The notes beneath the pieces were generated by a model. The model searched no databases, was not told the DNA's origin, and was given only the letters and a program-made list of their open reading frames with translations. A DNA stretch of 18,855 nt from an uncultured Roseiflexaceae bacterium (GTDB lineage: Bacteria > Chloroflexota > Chloroflexia > Chloroflexales > Roseiflexaceae). The position numbers were made by a program, and so were the translations under genes. Positions within the stretch are counted from its first letter, which is position 1; every line of letters starts with the position of its first letter. This document shows positions 10,625 to 17,753 of this stretch, piece after piece. The stretch is from NCBI GenBank assembly GCA_937974195.1, contig CALJIC010000056.1:1-18855 (forward strand), in the 5' to 3' direction.

Positions 10625-11389
10625 CTACGCCGTGATGACCGTGCCGGACTCTGCGCTGCTCAGCCCGGCCAGGTTCGTGATCCGCGCCGCCCGCACCCCC
10701 GCGTCCAGCGCGCTGAGGGCGGCGCGCACCTTCGGGATCATCCCGCCGCTGATCGTGCCGTCGCCGATCAGCTCCTCGACCTGCGCCCGGCTCAGGCGGG
10801 GCGCAATGCTCGCGCCCTCGCCGCCCCGCTCGCCCACGCGCACGCCCGGGACGTTGGTGACGAACACCACCTGCGCGGCCGCGATCGCCGCCGCGATCGC
10901 CCCGGCCGCCTCGTCGGCGTTGACGTTGTAGACGCCGTCCGGCCCGAGCGAGATCGGCGCCACCACCGGGACCACCCCCTGCGCCAGGAGGCTCTGCAGC
11001 ACCTCGGCGCGCACGCTCACCGGCCGCCCGACCCGCCCGAGGTCGCCCTCCGGGTGGCGCTGCTTCTCGACCCGGATGAGCCCGCGGTCCACCCCCGAGA
11101 GGCCTTGGGCGTCCACCCCGGCCGCGGCCAGCGCGGCCACCAGCCGGGTCGCGATGCTGCCGCACAGCACCATCTCGGCCGCCCGCAGCGCCGTCTCGTC
11201 GGTGACGCGCAGGCCGGCCACGAAGCGCGGCTCGCCGCCGAGCGCCTGCTGGATGGCCCCGATCTCCTTGCCGCCGCCGTGCACCAGCACCGGCGCCGGG
11301 CGCAGCGTGGCGACCGCGCGCGCCAGCTGATCGACGAAGGCCGGGTCGTCGAGCTCGTTGCCGCCGATTTTGAGGACCAGGGTGTTCAT
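10625..11389 (-). CDS. argB: Acetylglutamate kinase ArgB
   Basis: ArgB phosphorylates N-acetylglutamate, the second step of ornithine synthesis. The 254-residue protein has the amino-acid-kinase fold marks KIGG (about 7-10), VHGGG (36-40) and NVNADEAA (155-162). The start at 11389 is chosen because GGAG stands 5 nt upstream; an upstream in-frame start only adds low-complexity residues. The protein begins almost directly with the first strand and lacks the N-terminal helix that, in studied arginine-inhibited hexameric kinases, forms the ring and the arginine site. It therefore resembles the arginine-insensitive E. coli length class. It follows argC by about 83 nt. The feedback prediction is an inference from length only. 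Confidence 0.96.
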   Translation of the reverse strand: MNTLVLKIGGNELDDPAFVDQLARAVATLRPAPVLVHGGGKEIGAIQQALGGEPRFVAGLRVTDETALRAAEMVLCGSIATRLVAALAAAGVDAQGLSGVDRGLIRVEKQRHPEGDLGRVGRPVSVRAEVLQSLLAQGVVPVVAPISLGPDGVYNVNADEAAGAIAAAIAAAQVVFVTNVPGVRVGERGGEGASIAPRLSRAQVEELIGDGTISGGMIPKVRAALSALDAGVRAARITNLAGLSSAESGTVITA

Positions 11390-11472
11390 GGTTTCTCCAG
11401 GAGGGGCGCGGCGCGCCGCGCCCATAGCGACGCCGTATTCCAGGCGTGCGGGGGATCAGTGTGCGTCAAGAT

Positions 11473-12483
11473 CTACGCCACCAGCCCCTCGGTCTCGTCG
11501 AGGCCCAGCATCACATTCATGTTCTGGATCGCCTGGCCCGACGCGCCCTTGACCAGGTTGTCGATGCTCGAGCAGATGATCAGCAGGTCGGGCGCGGCGC
11601 GGGTGATCGAGATCGCGCACATGTTGGTGTGCGTCGTGTGCGCCACCGCCGCCAGCTGGCCGGCCGGGAGCACGCGCACGAACGGCTCGCCGGCGTACTG
11701 CTCCTCGTACAGCTCGCGGACGCGCTCGTCGCTCAGCTCGGGGGAGACGCGCGCGTAGATCGTGCTCAGCATGCCGCGGCTGATCGGCAGCAGGTGCGGG
11801 CTGAAGATCACCTGCAGCGCGCGCCCGGCGAGCCTGGATGCCTCCTGCTCCATCTCGCCGACGTGGCGGTGGACGTGGCCGATGCTGTAGGGCGCGAGGC
11901 TCTCGTTCACCTCGACGAAGTGCAGGTGCTGCTTGGGCGCGCGGCCGGCGCCGGACACGCCCGACTTCGCGTCGACGATCACGGTGTCGTCGGCGAGGGC
12001 GCCGGCCCGCAGCAGCGGCGCCAGGCCGAGGAGCACGCTGGTGGGGTAGCAGCCCGGGTTGGAGACGAGCCGCGCGTCGCTCAGCGCGGCGCGGTTGAGC
12101 TCGGGGATGCCGTAGGGCGCGCCGAGCAGCTCGGGCGCGGGGTGCTCGTGACCGTACCAGCGCCGGTAGCTCTCGGGCGTGGCGAGCCGGAAGTCGGCCG
12201 AGAGGTCGACCACCCGCACTCCGGCGGCGAGCGCCTGCTGGGCCGCCTGGGCCGCCGCGCCGTGGGGCAGGGCCAGGAAGACAACATCCGCGTCGGCGAA
12301 CGGCGCCTCGCTCAGCGGCGTGAGCGGCGCGTCGAGCGGGCCGGGGAAGACTTCGGCCAGCGACTTGCCGGCGTGCGACTCTGACGTGGTGAACACCACC
12401 CGCGCCTGGCGGTGGCGCCGCAGCCACCGCAGCAGCTCGTACCCGGCGTAGCCGGTCACCCCACAGATCCCGACGTTGACCAT
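11473..12483 (-). CDS. argC: N-acetyl-gamma-glutamyl-phosphate reductase ArgC
   Basis: ArgC reduces N-acetylglutamyl phosphate to the semialdehyde with NADPH. The 336-residue protein carries the GVTGYAGYELLR dinucleotide-binding motif (8-19) and the catalytic cysteine Cys145 in VSNPGCYPTS. Further blocks are KSGVSGAGR and HLLPISRGMLSTIYAR. The ATG at 12483 has AGGAG seven nucleotides upstream. The open frame extends to 12705, but the extra residues are not family-like and would run through the leader terminator. It is the first structural gene after an approximately 300-nt leader and is thus the likely entry gene of the operon. Confidence 0.97.
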   Translation of the reverse strand: MVNVGICGVTGYAGYELLRWLRRHRQARVVFTTSESHAGKSLAEVFPGPLDAPLTPLSEAPFADADVVFLALPHGAAAQAAQQALAAGVRVVDLSADFRLATPESYRRWYGHEHPAPELLGAPYGIPELNRAALSDARLVSNPGCYPTSVLLGLAPLLRAGALADDTVIVDAKSGVSGAGRAPKQHLHFVEVNESLAPYSIGHVHRHVGEMEQEASRLAGRALQVIFSPHLLPISRGMLSTIYARVSPELSDERVRELYEEQYAGEPFVRVLPAGQLAAVAHTTHTNMCAISITRAAPDLLIICSSIDNLVKGASGQAIQNMNVMLGLDETEGLVA

Positions 12484-12560
12484 CCCGCTTCTCCTGTTCT
12501 TCGAGCGCGGCGAGCGCCCAGATGCAGCCGGCCCCAGCTGCTGCCCACCCGCTGCTCTTC

Positions 12561-12578
12561 CGCCGGAGCATCCCGGCG
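12561..12578 (-). other. Small hairpin in the argC untranslated region
   Basis: A CGCCGG / CCGGCG stem of 6 bp with a 6-nt loop lies between the leader terminator and argC. It lacks a U-run. It may merely reflect high GC, and no role is assigned. Confidence 0.25.
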
Positions 12579-12618
12579 CGCCCGCCGCGGCAGACGCCGT
12601 GTGGGGCTCCAACCCAGC

Positions 12619-12649
12619 AAAAAGCCCCCCGGAGCGAGATCCGGAGGGC
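12619..12649 (-). terminator. Intrinsic terminator in the argC leader (segments 3:4)
   Basis: On the minus strand the arm GCCCTCCGGA (12649-12640) and the arm TCCGGGGGGC (12633-12624) form a 10-bp stem with a single G-U pair and a 6-nt loop. TTTTT (12623-12619) follows directly. It lies within the leader, upstream of argC, so it would prevent expression of the downstream genes when formed. Its 5' arm is also complementary to 12718-12710, which makes it a candidate regulated terminator. Confidence 0.8.
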
Positions 12650-12734
12650 AGATGTACGCCTGTGCGTACAGATCTTGGGCTACAGCAGTACGGCGCGCGC
12701 TCCAAGACAGCCCTCCGGGATCGTACGGCCCGGA
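12641..12734 (-). promoter_or_regulatory. Arginine attenuator: protector and antiterminator pairings
   Basis: Three mutually exclusive pairings are visible on the minus strand. Segment 1 TCCGGG (12734-12729) pairs with CCCGGA (12719-12714) over a 9-nt loop. Segment 2 CCGGAGGGC (12718-12710) pairs perfectly with segment 3 GCCCTCCGG (12649-12641). Segment 3 also makes the terminator with 12633-12624. Segment 1 overlaps codons 17-19 of the leader peptide, so a ribosome stalled at Arg16 or Arg17 would cover segment 1 and free segment 2. That would favour the antiterminator and let argC transcription proceed. A 7-bp hairpin (12653-12670) lies between segments 2 and 3 and could be compatible with the antiterminator. 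This is the layout of his/trp-type attenuation; the arginine switch is an inference. Confidence 0.65.
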
Positions 12735-12784
12735 CGGCGGAAGGGACGACGCAGCACGCACTTTTGCGACCTCGACCTGTTCAT
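12680..12784 (-). CDS. Arginine-rich leader peptide upstream of argC
   Basis: A 34-codon open frame begins at the ATG at 12784, three or four nucleotides after the predicted transcription start, and ends at TAG 12682-12680. Eight of its 34 residues are Arg, with the cluster RRPFRRPGR at codons 12-20 (CGT CGT CCC TTC CGC CGT CCG GGC CGT). There is almost no room for a Shine-Dalgarno site, so it would be translated as a leaderless or near-leaderless message. Its 3' part encodes segment 2 of the attenuator (codons 23-25), and the terminator starts about 30 nt after its stop. In GC-rich non-coding DNA, Arg-rich frames occur by chance. The support therefore comes from the promoter, stop and hairpin positions together, not from composition alone. 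Confidence 0.6.
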   Translation of the reverse strand: MNRSRSQKCVLRRPFRRPGRTIPEGCLGARAVLL

Positions 12785-12794
12785 AGTGGCGCTA

Positions 12795-12823
12795 ATGATA
12801 GCTCTCACGTCCCCGCTTGTCAA
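12795..12823 (-). promoter_or_regulatory. Sigma70-type promoter for the arg operon
   Basis: On the minus strand TTGACA (12823-12818) is followed after exactly 17 nt by TATCAT (12800-12795). The -35 is a perfect match to consensus and the -10 is a 5/6 match. Predicted transcription would begin near 12788, immediately before the leader-peptide ATG at 12784. The -35 lies about 9 nt from the edge of the hairpin-rich repeat copy B. Confidence 0.75.
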
Positions 12824-12831
12824 GCGACAGT

Positions 12832-13030
12832 TACGCGGTGGCCTCGCCCGCACCCCGTGGAGGGGTTTGGGGAGGTGAAGCCTCCCTGGAGTGCTCCTTC
12901 TCGCCGCTCTGGGGCGAGAAAAAGAGGATCTTGGAGGGCCACAGGCCCTCCGAACCTCCCGGCAGGGAAGCGGGCCGTGGAGGGTCGTAGGTCCTCCGCA
13001 CCTCTCCACGGGGGCCGCTGTTCCGCAGCA
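12832..13030. repeat. Hairpin-rich modular intergenic repeat, copy B
   Basis: This fills most of the gap between the arg promoter and the plus-strand genes. It shares the GTTAC-GCGGTGGCC, GCACCCC, GGGGTTTGGGGAGGYGAAGCCTCCC and TCGCCGCTCTG-GGCGAG blocks with copy A at 8034. It then has two related hairpins: GGAGGGCC-ACA-GGCCCTCC (12933-12951) and the degenerate GGAGGGTCGTAGGTCCTCC (12979-12997). Each is followed by a CG(A/C)ACCTC-like tail, so the second half looks like a decayed tandem duplication. No convincing coding frame is present. Confidence 0.7.
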
Positions 13031-13104
13031 GGGTGGCTCAAATATAAGGAGGGCATGGAGGCGCCCGCCACGCGCCCCGTGTCAGTGGCGGATCCGCGGT
13101 AGTG

Positions 13105-13110
13105 TATAAT
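13105..13110 (+). promoter_or_regulatory. Candidate -10 box upstream of the plus-strand genes
   Basis: TATAAT stands about 33 nt upstream of the ATG at 13143, and the gene has a GGAG-type site 9 nt before its start. I found no recognisable -35 at 16-18 nt spacing, so this is only a candidate. Confidence 0.35.
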
Positions 13111-13142
13111 GCTCACGGCCGGTTCCCGCGGAGAAAGGTGCT

Positions 13143-13481
13143 ATGCAGCAGGTGTCAACGCCAGCTATGACAGATATGATCGAAACCCTGCCGACGCCGG
13201 AGGAATCGCTAGCGGAGGCCCACCGGAGGCTGGCCCGCGTCCTCAGGCGCGGGGAGCTCGTGTGGATCGTCGAGGAGCGCTACGATGCCCCCCACACGAC
13301 CTGGTACATCGACGCGGTGCGCCTGGGGGCGCAGGGCCGCTGGGTGCGCCAGCGCCACCGCTACGACGCCCAGGCGGAGACGCTCTACTTCCTCGGCGAG
13401 CGCCCGCTCAGCGACCAGGAGTTCCGCGCCGCTCGCCAGAATGGCACCCTGTTCGATGTCGCAGCGTGGCAGGACCAGTGA
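13143..13481 (+). CDS. Hypothetical protein, 112 aa
   Basis: A 112-residue soluble protein I do not recognise. A helical N-terminal third rich in Ala, Arg and Glu (about 19-36) is followed by a strand-like, aromatic segment with LVWIVEERYD and TTWYIDAVRL, then YFLGERPLS and DQEFRAARQNG. There is no signal peptide, membrane segment or metal motif. The start at 13143 has GGAG 9 nt upstream; in-frame ATGs at 13167 and 13176 lie inside the coding frame. Its stop overlaps the next gene's ATG by one base (TGATG), which suggests translational coupling to the S9 peptidase. I can name no function, although a small partner or regulator of that peptidase is possible. Confidence 0.75.
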   Translation: MQQVSTPAMTDMIETLPTPEESLAEAHRRLARVLRRGELVWIVEERYDAPHTTWYIDAVRLGAQGRWVRQRHRYDAQAETLYFLGERPLSDQEFRAARQNGTLFDVAAWQDQ

Positions 13482-15601
13482 TGCCGGAGCCTGATGTGAC
13501 CTCGGACCGCGCGCCGATCACGGTCGATGACCTCTACCAGCTCGGCTGGCTGGAGGACCCGCGCGTGAGCCCGGACGGCCGCGCCGTGGCGTACGTGCGG
13601 GTCACGGTGGACAAAGGCGCGAACCGCTACCGGCGGGCGATCTGGCTCGCCCCGCTGGACGGCGGCGCCCCGCGCCGCTTCACCGCCGGCACGAGCTCGG
13701 ACACGCAGCCGCGCTGGAGCCCCGACGGCCGCTGGCTGGCCTTCATCTCGGACCGCGGCGGCCAGCAGCCGCAGCTGTTCATCATCCGGCGCGACGGCGG
13801 CGAGGCGCGCTGTATCACCAGCCTCCCCCGCGGGGTGAGCGACCCGGTCTGGAGCCCCGACGGCTGCCGGATCGCTCTGCTCTCGCGGGTGAGCGCGGCC
13901 GACCGCGAGCGCGAGGACCGCGGCGAGGCCGAGCCGCCCCCCGAGGACGAGCTCGACCGCCGGCACGCGGAGGAGCGCCGCGCCCGCGAGGAGGAGCGCC
14001 GCATCGACCCGCGCGTGATCTCGCGGCTGCCCTACCGCAGCGGCGTCGCCTACTACGACGGGCGCTACAGCCACATCTACGTCGTCGACGTGCCGGCCGA
14101 CGACTCGGCTGAGCCGGGCGCGCCCCGGCGCGTCACCGATGGGGACACGCACTTCGGGCCGCCGAGCTGGGCCGCCGACGGCCGCTCGCTGCTCACGACC
14201 GTCACGCGCGACCCGGAGCTCGACACGCTGATCGGCTACGACGACGTCGTGCGCGTGCCGCTCGTGGACGAGGGGCGCGCCGAGCCAGTGCGGCTGACGA
14301 GCGCCGGCTTCAGCTACGCCGGGGTGCAGGTCGGCCCGGACGGGCGCTACGCGGCGGTGATGCGCAGGCCGGATGTCCAGCCGCTGTTCGCCGGCTCGCA
14401 CCTCGCGCTGATCGCGCTCGACGAGCCGGAGGCGGGCGAGCGGGTCATCCCGCTCACCGATGGCGCCGACCGCGACGTGGAGAGCTTCCGCTGGCTCCCT
14501 GGCGGCGCCGGGCTCGCCTTCGTGGCCGGGTGGCGCGGCGAGGCGCCGGTGTACGAAGTGTCGCTCGACAACCCCCTGCGGGCGAGCGACGGCGCCCTTC
14601 ATTCGACCGCCGCCCCGGCCGCCAGCGATCGGCTCGAAGAGATCGTCCCCGGCAACGGCCGCATCGTCACTGAGTTCGACGTCGCGCCGGACGGGAGCGT
14701 GGTGTTCATCGCCGGGGACGCCGGGAACCCGTGCGACCTGTACGTGCGGCGGCCGGACGGCAGCGAGACGCGCCTGACGGCGGTCAACGACGCGCTCCTC
14801 TCGCAGCGGCTGATCGCGCCGGTCGAGGAGTTCGTCTTCAGCGCGCCGGACGGGCGCGAGGTGCAGGGCTGGGTGGTGCGCCCGCCCGACTTCGACCCGG
14901 CCCGGACGTACCCGCTGGCGGTTCAGATCCACGGCGGGCCGCACGTGATGTGGGGGCCGGGCTTCCGCTCCATGTGGCACGAGCTGCAGGCGATGGCGGC
15001 CCGCGGCTACGTCGTCTTCTTCTGCAACCCGCGCGGCTCGGACGGCTACGGCGTGGCGTGGCGCAGCGCCGTGTACCGGGCGTGGGACAGCGCCGCCGCC
15101 GATATCCTGGCCGGGATCGACGCGCTGATCGCCCAGGGCAGCATCGACCCGCAGCGGATCGGGGTGACCGGCGGCTCGTACGGCGGCTACATGACCGCCT
15201 GGCTGATCGGCAACAGCGACCGCTTCGCATGCGCGGTGGCTGCGCGCGGGGTATACAATTTGCTCACCCAGCACAGCACCAGCGACGTCCACGAGCTGAT
15301 CGAGCTGGAGTTCGGCGGCTTCCCCTGGGAGCTGCACGACCTGCTCTGGCAGCAGTCGCCGCTGGCGCACGCGCACAAGATCAAGACGCCGCTGCTCCTG
15401 CTGCACGGCGAGCTGGACTACCGCGTTCCGATCGCCGAGGCCGAGCAGCTCTTCAGCGTCCTGCGCCGCCGCCGCCGCACCGTCGAGCTCGTCCGCTACC
15501 CGCGCGAGGGGCACGAGCTGACGCGGAGCGGCGAGCCGCGCCACCGCGCCGACCACATGCGCCGCACGCTGGAGTGGTTCGACCGCTACTGCGGGCTGTA
15601 G
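13481..15601 (+). CDS. S9 family peptidase (prolyl oligopeptidase-like)
   Basis: A 706-residue serine peptidase. The N-terminal part (about 20-440) shows repeated beta-propeller blades such as SPDGRAVAYV, SPDGRWLAFISD and APDGSVVFIA. The C-terminal alpha/beta-hydrolase domain holds the catalytic triad Ser566 (GGSYGG), Asp646 (GELDYRVP) and His678 (REGHELTRSG). A highly charged stretch (about 145-180, many Glu and Arg) interrupts the propeller, as in acylaminoacyl-peptidase-type S9C members. The family cleaves short peptides or N-acylated peptide ends. No signal peptide is visible, so the cytoplasm is likely. The start at 13481 overlaps the upstream stop; the longer frame to 13109 crosses the orphan gene in another frame and is not credible. 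Exact substrate is unknown. Confidence 0.95.
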   Translation: MPEPDVTSDRAPITVDDLYQLGWLEDPRVSPDGRAVAYVRVTVDKGANRYRRAIWLAPLDGGAPRRFTAGTSSDTQPRWSPDGRWLAFISDRGGQQPQLFIIRRDGGEARCITSLPRGVSDPVWSPDGCRIALLSRVSAADREREDRGEAEPPPEDELDRRHAEERRAREEERRIDPRVISRLPYRSGVAYYDGRYSHIYVVDVPADDSAEPGAPRRVTDGDTHFGPPSWAADGRSLLTTVTRDPELDTLIGYDDVVRVPLVDEGRAEPVRLTSAGFSYAGVQVGPDGRYAAVMRRPDVQPLFAGSHLALIALDEPEAGERVIPLTDGADRDVESFRWLPGGAGLAFVAGWRGEAPVYEVSLDNPLRASDGALHSTAAPAASDRLEEIVPGNGRIVTEFDVAPDGSVVFIAGDAGNPCDLYVRRPDGSETRLTAVNDALLSQRLIAPVEEFVFSAPDGREVQGWVVRPPDFDPARTYPLAVQIHGGPHVMWGPGFRSMWHELQAMAARGYVVFFCNPRGSDGYGVAWRSAVYRAWDSAAADILAGIDALIAQGSIDPQRIGVTGGSYGGYMTAWLIGNSDRFACAVAARGVYNLLTQHSTSDVHELIELEFGGFPWELHDLLWQQSPLAHAHKIKTPLLLLHGELDYRVPIAEAEQLFSVLRRRRRTVELVRYPREGHELTRSGEPRHRADHMRRTLEWFDRYCGL

Positions 15602-15673
15602 CGCCGCTGGCGCTCCTGCAGCGGGCCTGCCGCACCAGAACTCGCTTCTTCGCCGCCAGTGGAAGGAGCTGCC

Positions 15674-15952
15674 ATGTCGGCATCACCCCATCGAGCATCG
15701 CACGAGCCGCACCCGTGGGCCGAGATGACGCCGGAGCAGGTGCTGGACGCGCTGGTGTACGAGCTCTACGGGCCGATCAGCGCCCTCGGCGCCCAGGTGA
15801 ACCGCCTCACGACCGGCGCCTTCGAGGATGATGAGCTCGGCGACATGCTGGCCCAGCTGCGCGAGCGCGTGGATGAGCTGAGCCGCGTCGTCGTCGTGCT
15901 CAAGCGCTACAACGACGAGCACCGGGGCAACGCCCTCGGCGCGCAGCAGTAG
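15674..15952 (+). CDS. Small HisKA-fold-like protein with Tyr at the His position
   Basis: A 92-residue helical protein. The segment LVYELYGPISALGAQVNRL (28-46) lines up with sensor-kinase H-boxes of the pattern H-(E/D)-L-x-x-P-(L/I)-(S/T)-A, but Tyr29 stands where the phosphorylated His would be. A second helix (about 56-80) completes the two-helix hairpin. There is no ATPase domain. It resembles the C-terminal half of the larger HisKA-like protein at 8301-8780, but without its histidine. The ATG at 15674 is preceded by GGAAGGAG at 15661-15668; an upstream GTG at 15659 is less likely. It ends 11 nt before a dynamin-family GTPase and may act with it. A dimerization or adaptor role is an inference. 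Confidence 0.75.
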   Translation: MSASPHRASHEPHPWAEMTPEQVLDALVYELYGPISALGAQVNRLTTGAFEDDELGDMLAQLRERVDELSRVVVVLKRYNDEHRGNALGAQQ

Positions 15953-15962
15953 GAAGAAGACC

Positions 15963-17723
15963 ATGCTCGGACTCCTCCGCCGACGGCCGCAGCTCCTCAC
16001 CGAGCGCCAGGACGCCCTGCGCGAGCAGGTCCGGGCGTCGCTCGTCGCCCTGCACGACGCCCTGACGCGCTTCGGCGCCGACGTCGCCCCCGGCGACATG
16101 CGGACGCTCGCCGACGCGATCGAGCACCTCAACGAGCTGTTCCTGCTGGTGATCGCCGGCGAGTTCAACTCCGGCAAGTCCAGCTTCATCAACGCGCTGC
16201 TCGGCGAGCGGGTGGTGGCCGAGGGCGTGACCCCGACGACCGACCGGATCACGCTGCTGCGCCACGGCGACGAGCCCTCCGAGCGCACCGTCGAGGAGTT
16301 CCTCGTCGAGCGGCGCTTCCCCGCCGAGCTGCTGCGCACGATCGCCGTGGTGGACACGCCCGGCACGAACGCGATCATCCGCCGCCACGAGGAGCTCACG
16401 CGCGATTTTATCCCGCGCTCCGACCTGGTGATGTTCATCACCTCGGCCGACCGGCCGTTCACCGAGAGCGAGCGCGGCTTCCTCTCGATGATCCGCGAGT
16501 GGGGCAAGAAGATCGTCATTGTGCTGAACAAGGTCGACCTGCTGGAGACCGAGGAGGAGCGCGAGCAGGTGATCGGCTTCGTGCGCGAGAACGCCCGCGA
16601 CCTGTTCGGCTTCGCGCCCGAGGTCTTCCCGGTCTCGGCGCGGCTGGCGCAGCGCGCCCGCGCCGACGGCAACGAGGAGCTGTGGCGCGCCAGCCGCTTC
16701 GAGGCCATGGAGCGCTACATCCTCGAGACGCTGGACGAGGAGGAGCGCGTGCGCCTCAAGCTCCTCTCGCCGCTCGGCGTCGCCCGGCACCTGAACGAGA
16801 AGTACCTGCAGGCGGTCGAGGGGCGCCTGGCGACGCTGCAGCACGACATCGCCACGCTCGAGAACATCGAGCGCCAGCTCGAGCTGTTCCGTGAGGACCT
16901 GACGAGCGACTTCCGCTACCACCAGACCGACGTCGAGAACATCCTCAACGAGTTCGAGCTGCGCGCGGTGCGCTTCTTCGACGACACGATCCGGGTCACG
17001 AATATCCCGCGTCTGGTGCGCGACCAGGAGGGCATCCGCGAGCAGTTCGAGAACGAGGTGGTCGCCGACGTGCCGCAGCAGATCGAGGGGCGCGTCCAGG
17101 CGCTGATCGACTGGATGATCGAGAAGAACCTGCGCCTCTGGCAGTCCACCACCGACTACCTGCGCCGCGAGCGGGTGCCCGAGAACCGCGCCGGCATCAT
17201 CGGCGACGTCGGCGGCTCGTTCGAGTACAACCGCGCCGCGCTGATCGAGTCGGTGGCCCGGAGGGCGCAGGAGGTCGTGGCGACCTACGACCGCGAGGCG
17301 GAGGCGCAGGCGCTGACCGAGGAGGTGCGCGCGGCGCTCGCCGGCTCGGCCCTCGTCGGCGCCGGGGCGGTCGGGATCGGCGCGCTGCTGGTGGCGCTGC
17401 TGCACACCGCCGCGCTCGACTTCACCGGCATCCTCGCCGCGGGCGTGCTGGCGGTCGGCGGCCTGTATCTCATCCCCAACAAGCGGCGCCAGGTCAAGAA
17501 GCAGTTCCGCGAGCGCATCGCCGAGCTGCGCACGCAGCTGATCAGCACGATGCAGCGCCAGTTCGACAGCGAGTCGGAGCAGATGGTCGGCCGCATCCGT
17601 GAGGCGATCGCGCCCTACACACGCTTCATCCGGTCGCAGCACGCGCATCTCGTCGAGGTGCAGCGCGCCCTGTCCGACGTGGACGTGGAGCTGGGGCGCA
17701 TCCGCTCCGAGGTTGAGGGTTAG
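15963..17723 (+). CDS. Dynamin-family GTPase
   Basis: A 586-residue GTPase of the bacterial dynamin-like type. The G motifs are intact: G1 GEFNSGKS (66-73), G2 threonine in TPTTD (90-94), G3 DTPGT (131-135) and G4 NKVD (189-192). A long helical region follows. A hydrophobic stretch at about 457-505 could be a hairpin of two membrane-inserting segments, followed by a basic KRRQVKKQ and a helical C-terminus. Family members act in membrane remodelling, fission, fusion or stress repair. AGGA lies about 8 nt upstream of the start and overlaps the stop of the preceding 92-aa gene. It is followed 30 nt later by a SAM hydrolase gene. The exact membrane process cannot be read from sequence. Confidence 0.93.
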   Translation: MLGLLRRRPQLLTERQDALREQVRASLVALHDALTRFGADVAPGDMRTLADAIEHLNELFLLVIAGEFNSGKSSFINALLGERVVAEGVTPTTDRITLLRHGDEPSERTVEEFLVERRFPAELLRTIAVVDTPGTNAIIRRHEELTRDFIPRSDLVMFITSADRPFTESERGFLSMIREWGKKIVIVLNKVDLLETEEEREQVIGFVRENARDLFGFAPEVFPVSARLAQRARADGNEELWRASRFEAMERYILETLDEEERVRLKLLSPLGVARHLNEKYLQAVEGRLATLQHDIATLENIERQLELFREDLTSDFRYHQTDVENILNEFELRAVRFFDDTIRVTNIPRLVRDQEGIREQFENEVVADVPQQIEGRVQALIDWMIEKNLRLWQSTTDYLRRERVPENRAGIIGDVGGSFEYNRAALIESVARRAQEVVATYDREAEAQALTEEVRAALAGSALVGAGAVGIGALLVALLHTAALDFTGILAAGVLAVGGLYLIPNKRRQVKKQFRERIAELRTQLISTMQRQFDSESEQMVGRIREAIAPYTRFIRSQHAHLVEVQRALSDVDVELGRIRSEVEG

Positions 17724-17753
17724 AGGCGTCGTTCAAGCGCGGGGAGGACCCAT

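Noticed and set aside
12484..12705. Extended ArgC start at 12705
   Set aside because: The ATG at 12483 has a good AGGAG site and family-like N-terminus; the extension crosses the leader terminator and is low-complexity.
12619..12790. T-box riboswitch in the argC leader
   Set aside because: I found no T-box sequence (GGTGG-ACCGCG type) or specifier-loop layout; the leader-peptide model explains the sequence better.
13055..13102. 15-residue frame after a full AAGGAGG near 13047
   Set aside because: Spacing between the site and the ATG is only about 2 nt, and there is no sign of conservation or regulation.
13385..15556. Long minus-strand frame opposite the S9 peptidase
   Set aside because: The plus-strand peptidase has clear motifs and a triad; the opposite frame has none.
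15900..17648. Minus-strand frame opposite the dynamin GTPase
   Set aside because: All four GTPase motifs are on the plus strand; the shadow lacks any.
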